From Phoronis australis (lineage: Eukaryota > Phoronida > Phoronidae): DNA of 62,000 nt. Shown here piece by piece: positions 27,001-36,959 of this stretch. The stretch lies in NCBI GenBank assembly GCA_002633005.1, contig NMRA01000368.1, forward strand, positions 304,920-366,919, written 5' to 3'. The notes beneath the pieces were generated by a model. The model did no database searches and was not told the origin of the DNA. It saw only the letters and a list, made by a program, of their open reading frames with translations. Position 1 is the first letter of the stretch. Every line of letters starts with the position of its first letter. The position numbers and the translations under genes are program-made.

Positions 27001-30000
27001 TACAGCGGAAAGATGGGACATGTATCCTAGTACTGACAGCTCTGACTTTTGCTATTTGATCATTTTAGAAGCAGTTTGCTGTTGCTTTTGGCTCTGTTTC
27101 AAAATAATTTATAAATTCCAGTCTCTGGTCATTATGCACTCTTTCAGAGCATCATGTCTGGAACAGTGGCACAGACAGCACAAGGACGATGCTTTGACCC
27201 TCAGAATTCTGTGTGTGAGGGTCAGTGCGCGTACACTAGTTTAGACATTTGAACTTGTTTGGAATGCATTAAGTGATACTGTTGTTGTCAGCATATCTGC
27301 AAGTCACAAGGGCATATCTGAATTTCTAGTGTATTGCAATGCTTGAATGTTAGTTTACGATCAATTAGAACATCTGAATGGTTCTTCATTCATTTGAAAG
27401 AGAAGTGTAATTCATCATTTTCCCTAGTGCTACTGCTCGTAGCTGAAACTGTTCAGCAGGATGCCTCTTCATATACTTCTCAATGTCCATGTGTTTGCAA
27501 TAAGCATACCCCCCACTAAAGCATGCACACTGATGTCCGCACATGGAATATTGCGTGTCAAAGCATCATCGTTTCACAGTGTCACTCTCCTAAAGATGGC
27601 GCTCTTAAAGTGTTAGGCCATCACTATGTGAACCAGTTTTCCTGTCTCGACCTTGAACCTAATGTACACGACACTGAACCTATCAGTTGATAGCATCCAT
27701 GGCTGATAATTGTTTTGAAAAACAACCCCTTCTTCCCCTTTGTCGTCGTTTTCATTATATTTTCGTTATTGTCACCATTATGGTAATCCGTAATTATTAA
27801 TTTTTTCAAGTATTGTTCTCTCCAGCCACGTTTATTTCATTTCTTGCCAACAGGTGTCCACTTCTGCACTTGACAGGCCGTCATCGCGCTCAAGAATACA
27901 AGAAGATCGTCACAGTGGACTGCATAAGGTGCTGAGAAAATTCTTTTCTTTAAAAAACGAAAATGCAATAGGTAAGTACACTAATGACTGATAGGTGATG
28001 GCATAGTAGTTGTCGTTTTTTGTCTTGTCTCTCACTAAATTACAAATATTTCACATATGCCCGTTAGCCAGTTCGAGCAAAGTCTTATTTTTGTGTGTGA
28101 TGCATTTGGTTAGTGATTACAAAGATGACAATGTACCTCATCAATACAAATTTAAGAAATAATCACTAGATCAGTACCTGTGGGTGATATTGTATCCTCT
28201 CTTTTATGGCTTCAACACTCAGCACATTAGCATGTTGAGGTTATGTAGAACGTTATTGACAGTGGCGGATTTAGAAGGGGGCCATGCCCCCCCCCCACTA
28301 AATTCTTCCAGATTCCATTCGGCAGTTNACTGTATTTAGCCAAATATCTACTCTGACAGTAAGAGTTTATATTAACTCAGCAAATGTATATATTTTGTGA
28401 ATAAAAGCCTGTAGAATTTGCTTTTTGAGTGTTTACAAAGGTGTTATTAATTGGGTTGCGTGACCTTGTCTTTTTCTGTAAATTTAGCAAAAAAGAAACA
28501 ATATATTATAATTGAATACTAAGACAATGGTAACATAATGAAATTTTATTTGATATAGATGTTTTTAGATGATATCTCACAAGTACTGCAGTTAAAGTTT
28601 TGGTTTCATGAAGACCATAAAAGTCCGATTTTTGATAGCACTTTCAAAAGTGGATCATTTTAAAAACGCCGCTTCGATTTGATTTTTTGTAAATCGACAG
28701 GTGGTTCAGACAACTTAGTGGACTAGAGAACCTGCACAGGTAGAAAATTCTGGGTTCGAAACTCGATAGGGACAGAGATCTTTTCAGGTTTAGCAGTAGG
28801 TCACGTGATGTGACCAACATAGATGGCACTTATGAAGACAAATAATTCTTACATCAACGATGTCCACCTTCAGATTTATACAAACACCCATTATATAAAT
28901 TCTTCACAGCGTTATGGAGAACTGTGCATAAAGTATAGCGTCTGAAAGTTTCCGTCAATTGGATCAGCCATTTCTGAGATGTGTTGTTCCAATGTAAGTC
29001 AAACTTGGACATTTTTCATGTCCTAACTATTAACCTGAACAGATTCCAATAAAGCATTTATGTCTCCGGGATTAATAAAAATTGCATCACTTTTTTGTCT
29101 TGATTGACTGTCATGGCAACAAGTACTAATTGTCCATTACCATTAATGTTCATGTTTTTATAGGTCAAGGGAGGCGTTCAAGTTCGATGCCCACACTATT
29201 CCAGAAGAGTCCTCGTAGGGCGCCACTAGCCGACATCACCAGTGAGCTGAAAGTGTCGCAGTGGGACTTGGGATTCAACTCGGACACACAGTGGAAACAG
29301 TTTCTAAGTAAGCATGACGTCATCAAAGTGATTCATCAGCATCACTGTCCACATTTACTGACAATGAGGGTGGAATTTGTCAGGTTTTTAATAAAATTAT
29401 TTCCTGACAAATTAATTATGTTTACTGATTGTTACATTATGATTTTGTTGGCACTGCTACATTCTAACAGAAAACCGTAAGTAGATAGCCTCAATTTTCA
29501 CATCAATCTTCATTCAAATGACATGGTTATGATTTTATTATGATGTTTAAGCCAGTTTGCTTAACTACACTGACAGACAGTTTGGGACAAGTTTAATTTT
29601 AATGATATTCATATTGTAAAGTTCATTTAAGCTGCATTTTGCCCTGTTAAGCTGCCTAAAAGTGAAATTCAAATTAGGCCTTTTACACTGATCAAATTGG
29701 TCCATAATTTTCCTTACCATGATTGTGGCTCAAGAAAATGCTTAAGAGTTTATTGGGGGCCCAACCCAAAAACTACAATTTGAAAATGGTGACCCAAAGA
29801 TTGTGAATTCAAAAATGGCACGTATAGACATTGCCTGCGATTTGAGTAAGGTAATCGAAATGGAATCCTGCCATGATTAGGGATGTTATGATACAATTTT
29901 CGTGACAGTAAAAAGCCTAGTTTAGTTTTCACATCCAGCTAAGCAGGGTAAAATGCAGCTTTAACTGTATATTCCAGTTTAAACATACAGTGTAAAATTA

Positions 30001-33000
30001 TTTCAAGAGCTTATAATGTTCAGTTTCTGTAAAACAAATAAAATTGTGTGGTTATATCAGTTGCTCCTCTCTCTCTCAACTATAGGAAACATTTCTGCTC
30101 CAAGTGGTCTGATCCAGCTTCAAAATTTTGATGGGTCTTGGGATGTGTGTAAACGACTGTCCTACATCCTTGGGATACCCATTGAGGACGTTGAAAAGCT
30201 GTGCCCGTACAAGGTATGATTGGCTAGAACATTTGCCGTAAGCTAAGGGATCATACGTGAGAACGGAGGATGTTCACGGCGAATGTACGCTTTAAAGAGT
30301 TTCCAAAACATTTCAGTGAAAAATTGAGAGGGACAGTAAAATCATGAATGTCATGGGTAGTTCTTTTGGGAAGGGAAGTTGTCTGTTAAAAGACAAGTGT
30401 ACATTTTGTTAATAATTTTACTCTTATCTTGTATGTCACCAACCTTGGAAATTTAGTTCTAGTGTTGATTGTAGTTGAGAATGTGAGGCTGAGACCACAT
30501 CAGTGTTTGTATTTCTTCTCGTCGTTGCAGTAAGCATAATACTTCCAAGTATTTTTTGAATTTCTTTCCAAGATCTTATAGTCTGTGTCAGTTGTATAAA
30601 AGAATTTCAAGTATTTGTATAAGCCAGCTAACTGTTTGTAGTTTTTAACTGATTGAGTATTTAGAACAAACAATCAGTCACTATGTGTGGAGACATGGCT
30701 GAGCTTGCTATATTCAATGTAACAGTTATAAATTGGAATCTGTTACAAGAACCGTGTATTGACTTAGTCAGAATGCTGTCTTTTTGGCACATACTGTAGA
30801 GGAAATGTCACTGTCTGAAACAGTCAGTCATTGACGAACATTCTCAGTTTTGCGTATATTCAGTGAAGAGTTCGTTCAATGCCTCTTTCCCTTTATTTAC
30901 CCTTCATTGTACGTAAGATGGTCAGTTTGCTGGGGTCAAAGGTCAACTACTAAAGATACTACTATGTGTTCAGTACTCTCCAAAAATAATCATACAAAAT
31001 TCCGTTTCCTCATCATTCCAGTGACTTAAAGCGGATTCTGCTTTGACTCAGCCGTCATGATGGGTAATTCTCCTTGCGGTCAGTCATCATGACAGGGAAT
31101 TCTGGGTAATTTTGTCGTGCACGTACAGTTGTTTTCTTAGTTTCTTCTAATAGATGTAATTTTTATAAAACTGATCATGTGACTCAAAATATGAGATCGC
31201 ATTTCAACAGGCATTCAGCAGCTAAGTTCCCCTCTTCTTCTGCAGGACACCAGGGTATGGGCCACTCTACTGGCTGTGTGGTACTTAAGAGATCGATATT
31301 ATAGTCGACAAGATGAGTGGGAGATGATCCAGTTCAAGGCGTTACAGTGGCTGAAAAGGCGTGGTGAGATGGCTGAGCGAAGCATTGAAGAATGTATTGA
31401 TAAGGCGGGTAACATTCTGTTGCAGGTGAGTCCAGTTATTGATGTTGCTGCTGTCCAGCTGTGTGATTGATGTATGCGTTGTTGCGTGTAGCTTTGAACG
31501 TTAGGGCCTGGCGTCTAATCTTTGGAGTAAAAATTAGTTTTTACTTCTTCCGTTCCACTTTCGTGCAAACTCAAGATAATTGTCTCTTATTCTGAACTCG
31601 TATATGATTAGTGTTTATCCTTGTTTTCACTCCTGCATTAAAAGCCATAGGTTCGTGTATGAACTCGAAATCTCAAGTTTTTCCTCTCAAGTTTGTGGCT
31701 CAAATCTAAGGCTTATCAAGTGTTAACTTGGGCTATAAACTCCTCTGTGTAAACCATCATGCCCTCGAGCTCAGACACTTATCTTGAGTTTGCACAAAAT
31801 TAAAGTAGATCGGGAAATGCCAAAAAAATACTCAGGAGATTGGACCCCAGGCTCTGGAGTATGTTGTATTTAAGGTTGTTCTTTTTGTGATTTTAAAGGG
31901 TAAAAGACTTCTGGTAACTGTTACTTGAAATGATTATTAGTGACTGAAAAATGTTTTGTCCCATTGATTTTTTGAAAGTGTTGTTGGTCTAGCAAAATTT
32001 ACAAAATGTATTATTGGTACTTTCTGTAATACATTTCAAGACAAAAGTAATCAAACAATACAGCTACAGTGCAAGACAATAGCAATCAGACAATACAGCT
32101 ACAGTGCAAGACAATAGTAATCAGAAAATACAGCTGCAGTACCAGACAAAAGTAATCAGACAATACAGCTACAGTGCAAGACAAAAGTAATCAGACAAAA
32201 TGTCATTTCCCTGTCATGAAGGTTAATATTAAAAATAACTGTAATGGCTGTTATGGCAGTAAAAGTCTTATTGCAGAATGGCTGAGCCACCTGTTACTAA
32301 CTTTCCTGACAATTTCCCATAATTCTCGGTCATGAGGGAATACTAGTCTGACGATGAATTTGGTTTCTGCCCAGCTAAACATGATGAGGAATTATGGGTC
32401 ATTTTGTCCTAATACGTGTGCGTTACATTTTATTGTTCATTTACTGTCACAACTTGGTAACCCCTTCTTCTTCAGATACAAAAGGACAATGGCGCTAGTA
32501 TACGAGGTAGTGGAAGTAAAAACCACGTGAGAAATGACTCTGCCAATCTGTCGTGGGATTACATGACCACAGGTCATCTGTCACCAGAAAAGATCAAAAT
32601 GGCGCAGGAAGCGTTACTGAACAGCTCCGCCACGTCTGCACAAAACAGTGTCATATCCGCTGCAGGGACACTTGTTGCTGATGATGGGATCGCGACAATG
32701 TCCGTCTCAGATGTGACGTTCGATTCTAACTTCACTGCAGACAAAAGGTACAACTTTGGTAGCAAAGGACTCCTGTTGGATGACTCGTCCAGGTGTGAGA
32801 CGCCGGTCGTACAAGTGAACGGAGACTGTCCAGCAGGGTATTTGGATGAGTTGGACGATGTACTGGCAGCCAGTCAGAGACTTGGCAAGGTGTTGAGATT
32901 TGCTAATGGCGATGATTGGGCGAGCTTGGACAGTTTCAACCCTATGATGGCTAGTTCTGCTCAGAGCACTCCAATAATTCGAAAGAAACGGAGTAACTCT

Positions 33001-33042
33001 GATAGCAGTTCTTATTCAGTCCAGTACGAATCTGCTGTGTGA
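7590..33042 (+). CDS. VWA5B: VWA5B-type protein (VIT + vWA domains), 18 coding exons, 1,058 aa
   Basis: Exons: 7590-7635, 15835-16037, 18283-18505, 18902-19239, 19933-20041, 20753-20869, 21276-21402, 21852-21996, 23141-23220, 23608-23722, 23857-24018, 25631-25799, 26706-26911, 27854-27971, 29164-29307, 30086-30213, 31246-31425, 32476-33042. Every junction is GT-AG, phases match throughout, and the total is 3,177 nt. Residues ~1-160 form a VIT domain, ~335-505 a von Willebrand A domain with an intact-looking MIDAS, followed by the conserved C-terminal part of the VWA5 family and a Ser-rich tail. No signal peptide or TM segment is seen, so it is probably intracellular. Vertebrate VWA5B1 and VWA5B2 are co-orthologue candidates; their molecular role is poorly known. 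HGEF-type sequence before the MIDAS and the C-terminal WATLLAVWYL/EWEMIQFKAL block favour VWA5 over inter-alpha-trypsin inhibitor heavy chains, which also carry VIT + vWA. Confidence 0.9.
9044..9666. repeat. GC-rich palindrome cluster with GCCGAC motifs between the two duplicates
   Basis: At about 9060-9250 the GCCGACC/GGTCGGC motif occurs around a dozen times. It forms a perfect 22-base palindrome at 9226-9247, a 14-base palindrome GCCGACCGGTCGGC near 9119, and a hairpin GGTCGGCTAA-AAA-TTAGCCGACC beside it. The rest of the interval is ordinary AT-rich DNA ending in the N at 9666. Confidence 0.85.
9667..11144. repeat. 1.5 kb direct duplication, copy 2, starting at an N
   Basis: Similarity to copy 1 begins at the first base after the N at 9666 and ends at the same CACACTTA. 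Differences are scattered substitutions and short indels, including loss of most of one 60-base unit around 10075. This pattern fits either a tandem duplication or two haplotypes placed side by side by an assembler. Confidence 0.95.
9744..9789 (+). other. VWA5B: Second copy of VWA5B coding exon 1
   Basis: Identical to 7590-7635, including the ATG, 15 codons, the extra G and the GTGAGT donor. It could splice equally well to the exon at 15835. It lacks the CCAAT and YY1-like sites found upstream of copy 1, because the sequence left of the N is unrelated. Confidence 0.65.
12404..12540. repeat. 68 bp tandem duplication in VWA5B intron 1
   Basis: Two copies of a unit containing TTGCTCATAG and TCAGTCTACAGTATAGTAG, offset by 68 bases, with few differences. 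Confidence 0.85.
13071..13104. repeat. Perfect 16 bp inverted repeat, 2-base loop
   Basis: AAAACAAAATTATGTT, then AA, then its exact reverse complement. It lies in VWA5B intron 1. It could be a tiny fold-back element or a relic of one. Confidence 0.85.
15362..15514. repeat. Pentanucleotide microsatellite (GCACT)n, about 30 copies
   Basis: An uninterrupted run of GCACT units over ~153 bases with no imperfection, in VWA5B intron 1 about 320 bases before exon 2. It keeps frames open on both strands, producing spurious ORFs of LHCTA or QCSAV repeats. The lack of mutation suggests a young or actively varying array. Confidence 0.98.
15835..19239 (+). other. VWA5B: VWA5B exons 2-4: VIT domain and Ser-rich insert
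   Basis: Exon 2 (15835-16037) continues the VIT domain with MEGLCANVDAIIHYRN and FEAEIQDRIIIGE. Exon 3 (18283-18505) starts IEEDLQDAI and carries YLGNLPPDTKAIVRL and LPVVLNPPYS, the signature end of VIT domains. Exon 4 (18902-19239) is a Ser/Arg-rich insert of about 65 residues, probably disordered, followed by a beta-type segment (SLNLNLTIKSF) typical of the region between VIT and vWA. Donors and acceptors are canonical, with phases 0, 1 and 0. Confidence 0.9.
16981..17007. mobile_element. Fragment matching one end of the 19.3 kb DNA transposon
   Basis: TGTCATTGGTCATTCCAAG followed by CTCTG; the end of the element at 19292-19781 has the same 19 bases followed by CCCTG. No left end was found, so this is an end fragment in intron 2. 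Confidence 0.6.
19292..19781. mobile_element. Non-autonomous DNA transposon, 490 bp, with TTGGAT target duplication
   Basis: Begins CAGGGCTTGGAA and ends TTCCAAGCCCTG, an exact 12-base terminal inverted repeat. It is flanked directly by TTGGAT on both sides (19286-19291 and 19782-19787). Terminal CAGGG resembles hAT elements, but hAT duplications are normally 8 bases, so the superfamily is open. Inside, an ATG at 19541 opens a 37-codon frame (MAARVTVKRGDKYYRSAAKF...), possibly the remnant start of a transposase. The insertion is in VWA5B intron 4. Confidence 0.85.
20237..20386. mobile_element. MITE-like element, TIR GAAGTGATTTCTGG
   Basis: GAAGTGATTTCTGG at 20237-20250 is the exact inverse of CCAGAAATCACTTC at 20373-20386. 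It lies in VWA5B intron 5. Relatives are at 26353-26555 and, on the other strand, at 51638-51740. Confidence 0.8.
22964..23025. repeat. 21 bp tandem repeat, three copies
   Basis: GGTTGCTAGGTTACAAACAA recurs at 22964, 22985 and 23006 with no clear change, in VWA5B intron 8. Confidence 0.95.
24100..25185. repeat. Diverged ~155-160 bp satellite in VWA5B intron 11
   Basis: A degenerate unit recurs: (C)AGATTTTGATGAA..TTGACAC, GTGGGATGCACCAGCACC, then a TTACTTCCTGTT..CCATTTT block. Clear starts at about 24655, 24814, 24968 and 25129 are 154-161 bases apart; older units precede them. Similar blocks occur at 34400-34470 and 49850-49960. Confidence 0.75.
25498..25554 (+). other. VWA5B: Possible optional VWA5B micro-exon (19 codons)
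   Basis: ATGGCAG acceptor, 57 open bases in phase 0 (GASDNSSVVVNEPNIPWNM), then GTAATC. It would fit between exon 11 (ends at 24018, phase 0) and exon 12 (starts at 25631, phase 0) without breaking the frame. The acceptor has a weak pyrimidine tract, so this may be chance. Confidence 0.3.
25969..26123. repeat. 22 bp minisatellite, about seven copies
   Basis: Units of AAAGTAAAGTGTAGTGTCAT with small changes, in VWA5B intron 12. Confidence 0.95.
26353..26555. mobile_element. Second copy of the GTGATTTCTGG MITE family
   Basis: Left end AAGGTGATTTCTGGGCTAGG; the inverted right end near 26470-26497 is CCAAGTCCAGAATTTG. A further block, AACAGTAAGTGGTCTAAATC (26530-26549), is also present inverted at 51640-51660, so the full element extends past the inner inverted repeat. 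It lies in VWA5B intron 12. Confidence 0.7.
28260..28440. mobile_element. CAGTGGCGGATTTAG element with poly-C tract and an N
   Basis: CAGTGGCGGATTTAG begins at 28260, followed by a G/C homopolymer tract and an N at 28327. The inverted counterpart CTAGATCCGCCACTG is at 58041-58055, also beside a poly-C tract and with an N at 57865. Bases 28322-28440 resemble 43833-43940. It lies in VWA5B intron 14. Confidence 0.6.
28695..28790 (+). mobile_element. Possible tRNA-derived SINE head
   Basis: GGTTCGAAACTC (from 28753) fits a pol III B box, with an A-box-like TTAGTGGACTAGAG about 40 bases upstream. A complete tRNA cloverleaf is not seen, so I call a SINE or tRNA relic. Confidence 0.4.
31504..31856. 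mobile_element. MITE with TIR GGCCTGG-GTCTAATCT in VWA5B intron 17
   Basis: Left end GGGCCTGGCGTCTAATCT; the right end, read inverted, is GAGCCTGGGGTCCAATCT. The interior holds CACTTATCTTGAGTTTGCAC, which recurs almost unchanged in the copy at 55260-55595. Confidence 0.8.
32037..32200. repeat. 35 bp minisatellite, about 4.5 copies
   Basis: Units combining CAAGACAAAAGTAATCAGA with CAATACAGCTACAGTG, in VWA5B intron 17 about 280 bases before the last exon. Confidence 0.95.
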
Positions 33043-36000
33043 GAGTGGTTTGTACCACTCACCTTTAGTGTAAAAATATAATTCAGGCACATGTATAAGG
33101 AATTTTGATTGAGATATTTAAGATATAACTCAGAAAAACAGAACTAGGGGGCGCTGTGGGTGTTTACTCACTAATTAATTTACTCCTATACTCTGTGAAG
33201 CCATTCCGTCATGTTTTAAGTAATGGTCATTTGTTTGTGTTTGACTGTATCCTAAGGTTGTACTGTTGGTGCACACCAGACACGAGCCACATCTTGCATA
33301 ATCTCATCCAACTCTCAAGATAGTGGTATGAGGGTGGTTTTCCAGATTTTTTTCCAGTTGTTTTTGTTGCATCGTGGTTGATCACATCTCTATGTGCCCT
33401 CATGTATGTATGTGGGTACATATTGCGGTAATTTCTATCTGGGTGTCTGTCCTCCAGAACCGTCATGTAATTTGGTGGACATATTACTATCAAGGAGAGA
33501 CTGTGCCCCACCAGTGTCTGAAGGGTTCTGACTGCTGCTAATGCCTTTAGTGCCAACTTAAAATTTTTGCATTTTATTTTGTTTTTATTGCCCCAGGCCG
33601 CATGTTATCTCACGAAAGAAGCTTTGGATTTTGTTCATATTTTGTACCAGGACATATTTTGTTGCATACGGCATTGCATATCTGCTTAACAGCTTTAATA
33701 GAGGTTATTAATAAGAATTTATTCATAATGTGTACTGAGGTGCAGGTGGGGCAACTCCAGGCATCAGTCGATTTTGGTTACCTTGATTTCATTTTGTAGG
33801 TTGCTGCAAGAAAAGCCAGTTCTAACTTGGCACACAACCTTGTTGACATTTTATGTCAAGGAAGCTTTGCATTTGATTGATATTGTACTCCAAGGTATAG
33901 GCGGGGCATGCTCAGGTGTCAGTCGATCTTGGCGTCCTTAACCTCATTTTCAAGGCCTTAACAAAAACTTTAAATGTTGTTGAGACAATATCTTTTGAAG
34001 AGAGTTTAGGTTTTTCATATTTTTACCAAGGTGCAGGTAGGGCATCGTTGTGCGCCTATCATCTTCATTGTATGGTACTATTTGGTCACCCTCTGGCAAC
34101 TGCTCGTGTCTAAGAAAGCGCTTATGTTGGCTTTTGGACCAATCTGACAACTGAGGCAGGAACCTTGTGCAAATTTTACTTTGTGTCTGCCTCTGTATCT
34201 ACCAATTATGGCTCTTGGTGGAACTTCATAAAATTTGACTTAAAGAGGGCAGCACTGTTTACAGGGTTCCTGCATGTTTTTCATCCACATTAGCTATTTA
34301 ATAAAAGTTTTGGTTACGTTTTAGGCATGCACCATTCTATCTTTCAAACAAATTGAGATTCAGCTCAAAATTTCAAGGATTGTGTTTAAGGTGATGGAAA
34401 CTTGGCTAATGTTGATTTTTGAACAATTCGACTACTGCTGCCCCCTACTGAAAGTTTTTGTGGCTCAGGGGTTTGAGCTCTGAGTGTGGGAGACCCGGGC
34501 TCAAATTCTGGTTTTACAGGCAGACAATCGAGCATAGCACAAATGTGTCTCCTACTCCTCTGAGTTTGGTCTTACTAGTGAGGGTATTCATTTTATGGAA
34601 GTGAATAACAACCTTGATATAATGCGGAGGCAGTTTCTGGGGCAGTACTCATATTAAAAAAGTTTTGTTTTTTGAGTTTGTCTCAAATTATGCCAAATTT
34701 GATGAAGGAATTATATAATTTGATAGATGAGGTTACACAATTTTCAGATGGCTAGCACTGCAGAAGTAGACTCAGTTTAAATTCACACTAGTTAACTCTA
34801 GTGCTTAGTCATGGATGGATACATTATACCCCTTGTTTCTTTGCCATTTGTGATGCACATTGTGGGCGCATATCAACAAACTGTGCTGTTCATGTTTTAT
34901 TTGACTATGCATGAAATGGTTAACCATCATGTCACTGTAGCAGTTCAGTCAGACAACTAGTGTGCATTTCATGTGAAATATAATACTGAAATCCTCCTGT
35001 GAAGCCATTGACTGGTTTTCATGTATAACCTTTTTCAACACTTCTGTAAGGTTATCTTTAAAGGAAGTATAATTTGTTGTCATTCTACTAAAGAGTGATC
35101 AATCCTATTTTGATCCAGCTTGCGAAATGAATGGGTTAGAGTGCTATTTTTCACTTTCTTGATTTTATAGTTATTTTTGTTGCCCTTATTGTTAACATTC
35201 CATAGCTTTTATTCTTGGTTTAAGTGCACAAACACTTTGATAGTTATTTATTCCAGACATATGTTCAGACTGGGGAATTAGCAGATAGGTGTCTATGGTA
35301 ATCATAGGTATCTATGATGTTAAGATTGTTAAAATGGGAAGAGCAGGGTGTGAGGGATTGTTGTTTATAACACTGTTGTTTGGTGCAAGTTACGACAAGA
35401 GTTATTGTACAATGCAAACTATGTTTATATTTATATATGCCAGTTGAAATTCTGAATTTGTTTTTGTGGCAATGGCATTAACTTAACAGTAAATGTAACG
35501 TCACTGTGTGAAAAAAATTGTGGAAGCTCAATTCATCCTTCAAAGTTTAAAATTATTATTGATAATATTAAAATTCACAATGAAATATTTATATCTTTGA
35601 GCATTTTTTCATTTTTGCTTATGTCTGTCCCCACATTTTGCTTGAAAGTTGTAAATTTTCCAGTTCTTTGGGAACGTTGGATGCAGGATTTTTTCTCCAC
35701 AAGAGAACAGAATTTATACTCTGTCATGACTGTCTTTTATTAACTTATTTCCTTTATGAGATTTAACATTGTGTTGCTTTTGGTAAATACTTATATAATA
35801 TTTATTTTGTTAAAAGTAATACTGTCATTTTGTACGATTTTTTCTTTAAACTGAGCTTTAAAGAATATGTGATCCCAGAAGTTATTTTAAGAAGGTGTAA
35901 TTTTTGAAGGTTTCGTTTTGCTCTGTTAGTACTTATTCCCATACCATTCAACCAAAGTATTCGTTTTCTGATACTTGTACAGTGTATTCAAAACAGGTGC

Positions 36001-36075
36001 CAGTTGATGTTGATTTCACACACGGTATTTTTGTGTTAATTATAAAAGTTATTAATCAAATAATTGTCAAATAAA
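33043..36075 (+). other. VWA5B: VWA5B 3' untranslated/downstream region with AATAAA
   Basis: No coding sequence follows the TGA. The clearest poly(A) motif is AATAAA at 36070-36075 followed by a T-rich stretch, which would give a ~3 kb 3' UTR. The interval holds diverged ~165 bp repeats (33.6-34.1 kb: GGTGCAGG..GGGGCA and CAGTCGAT blocks) and a SINE. Confidence 0.4.
34458..34640 (+). mobile_element. tRNA-derived SINE
   Basis: TGGCTCAGGGGTTTGAGC matches a pol III A box and the D-arm of a tRNA; GGGCTCAAATTCTGG, ~30 bases on, is a decayed B box (GGTTCGANTCC). A non-tRNA body follows to about 34640. Satellite-like sequence lies immediately upstream. Confidence 0.65.
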
Positions 36076-36959
36076 AATATTTTGTCTTCAGCTGTTTTTG
36101 CTTTGTGTTTGACTATGACCCAGAAAAGTTCATTCTGATCTTGGTTTTCTTAAACTGTAAAACTGCCTTGAGTGGCAGCTTTAATGGATGGCCTCCAGTC
36201 TTCATTGCAGAGTACAAAAAAGCATTAACCACCGAGTTATTATTACTTGCAAAATTAAGTGTTCGTTTCCCCTCGCGCAACTGATCGTTGTGGGAACCTT
36301 AAAACATTTTCGTTTTCATGTGAAAAAGAAAATTTGCAAGGTATATGATCCCTTCACCATGAGAAAAGATTTTAGCTGCCAATTGAGCTACCTATCTGTC
36401 TCCCCGGCCTTTACGTTAGGCCAGTGTAAACACAAAATATGTAAAGAATGGACTTGCCGCATTAATTTAATTATTTGTCGAAGCCTATAGGCGTCATCTC
36501 TTGCATGGCTTTTACTCTTAAACCCTATCGGATCTTTTCGATGAGTATAAATCTTGTGTATGAAAGTGTCTAGACACGGATGTGCCCCCTATTCAATTTA
36601 AGTTTGTTTATATTCTGTTCTCATTTGACCCACAGGGTGTCAAACTTCATGGGACAATTTTAAGATCTACGATTCACATGGAATCGCTTCGAATGCGGTC
36701 TGCCTTCTTTCGATTCGATTTTGCAGTGGGCGTGCATCAGAGCATCAGCGCGTGATTCGCGGTGAACCATTACCTCAGAGGCAAATCCCAATCAAGGTCC
36801 ATATTCGGTGGCCACTTTTGGTGAAAAATGAAGGTTGTCATATAAATGTAAAAGCTGGGTTATTTTAAAGTGCCATCATTCCAGGTTTGGAATCTAAAAT
36901 ATTTTTGCACAAGAACCACCGAATAAAATTTTATGGCCTAATGCATCGAAGTTGCATAA
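36076..36959. other. Intergenic, nothing recognised
   Basis: Follows the likely VWA5B poly(A) site. Short ORFs, no domain. Confidence 0.4.

Larger units (their letters stand above)
25631..33042 (+). other. VWA5B: VWA5B exons 12-18: C-terminal half
   Basis: Exons 12 and 13 hold ARAHIEELE and the SRFTGFIAYN segment, comparable to the SRFTAF motif after the vWA domain in VWA5 proteins. Exon 14 is basic and Ser-rich. Exon 16 holds LIQLQNFDGSWDV, and exon 17 WATLLAVWYL and DEWEMIQFKALQWLKR, the family's C-terminal helical block (DGSW, WAT..A..WL, EW....KA..WL). Exon 18 is a long Ser/Asp-rich tail of 189 codons ending in YSVQYESAV, whose terminal SAV resembles a weak PDZ ligand. I infer a possible PDZ interaction from the tail only. 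Confidence 0.88.

Noticed and set aside
28753-28764. A functional tRNA gene
   Set aside because: A B-box-like sequence is present, but no complete cloverleaf or acceptor stem can be drawn around it.
33227-33556. 109-codon minus-strand ORF after VWA5B
   Set aside because: It lies in dispersed satellite-like sequence with no domain and no splice support.
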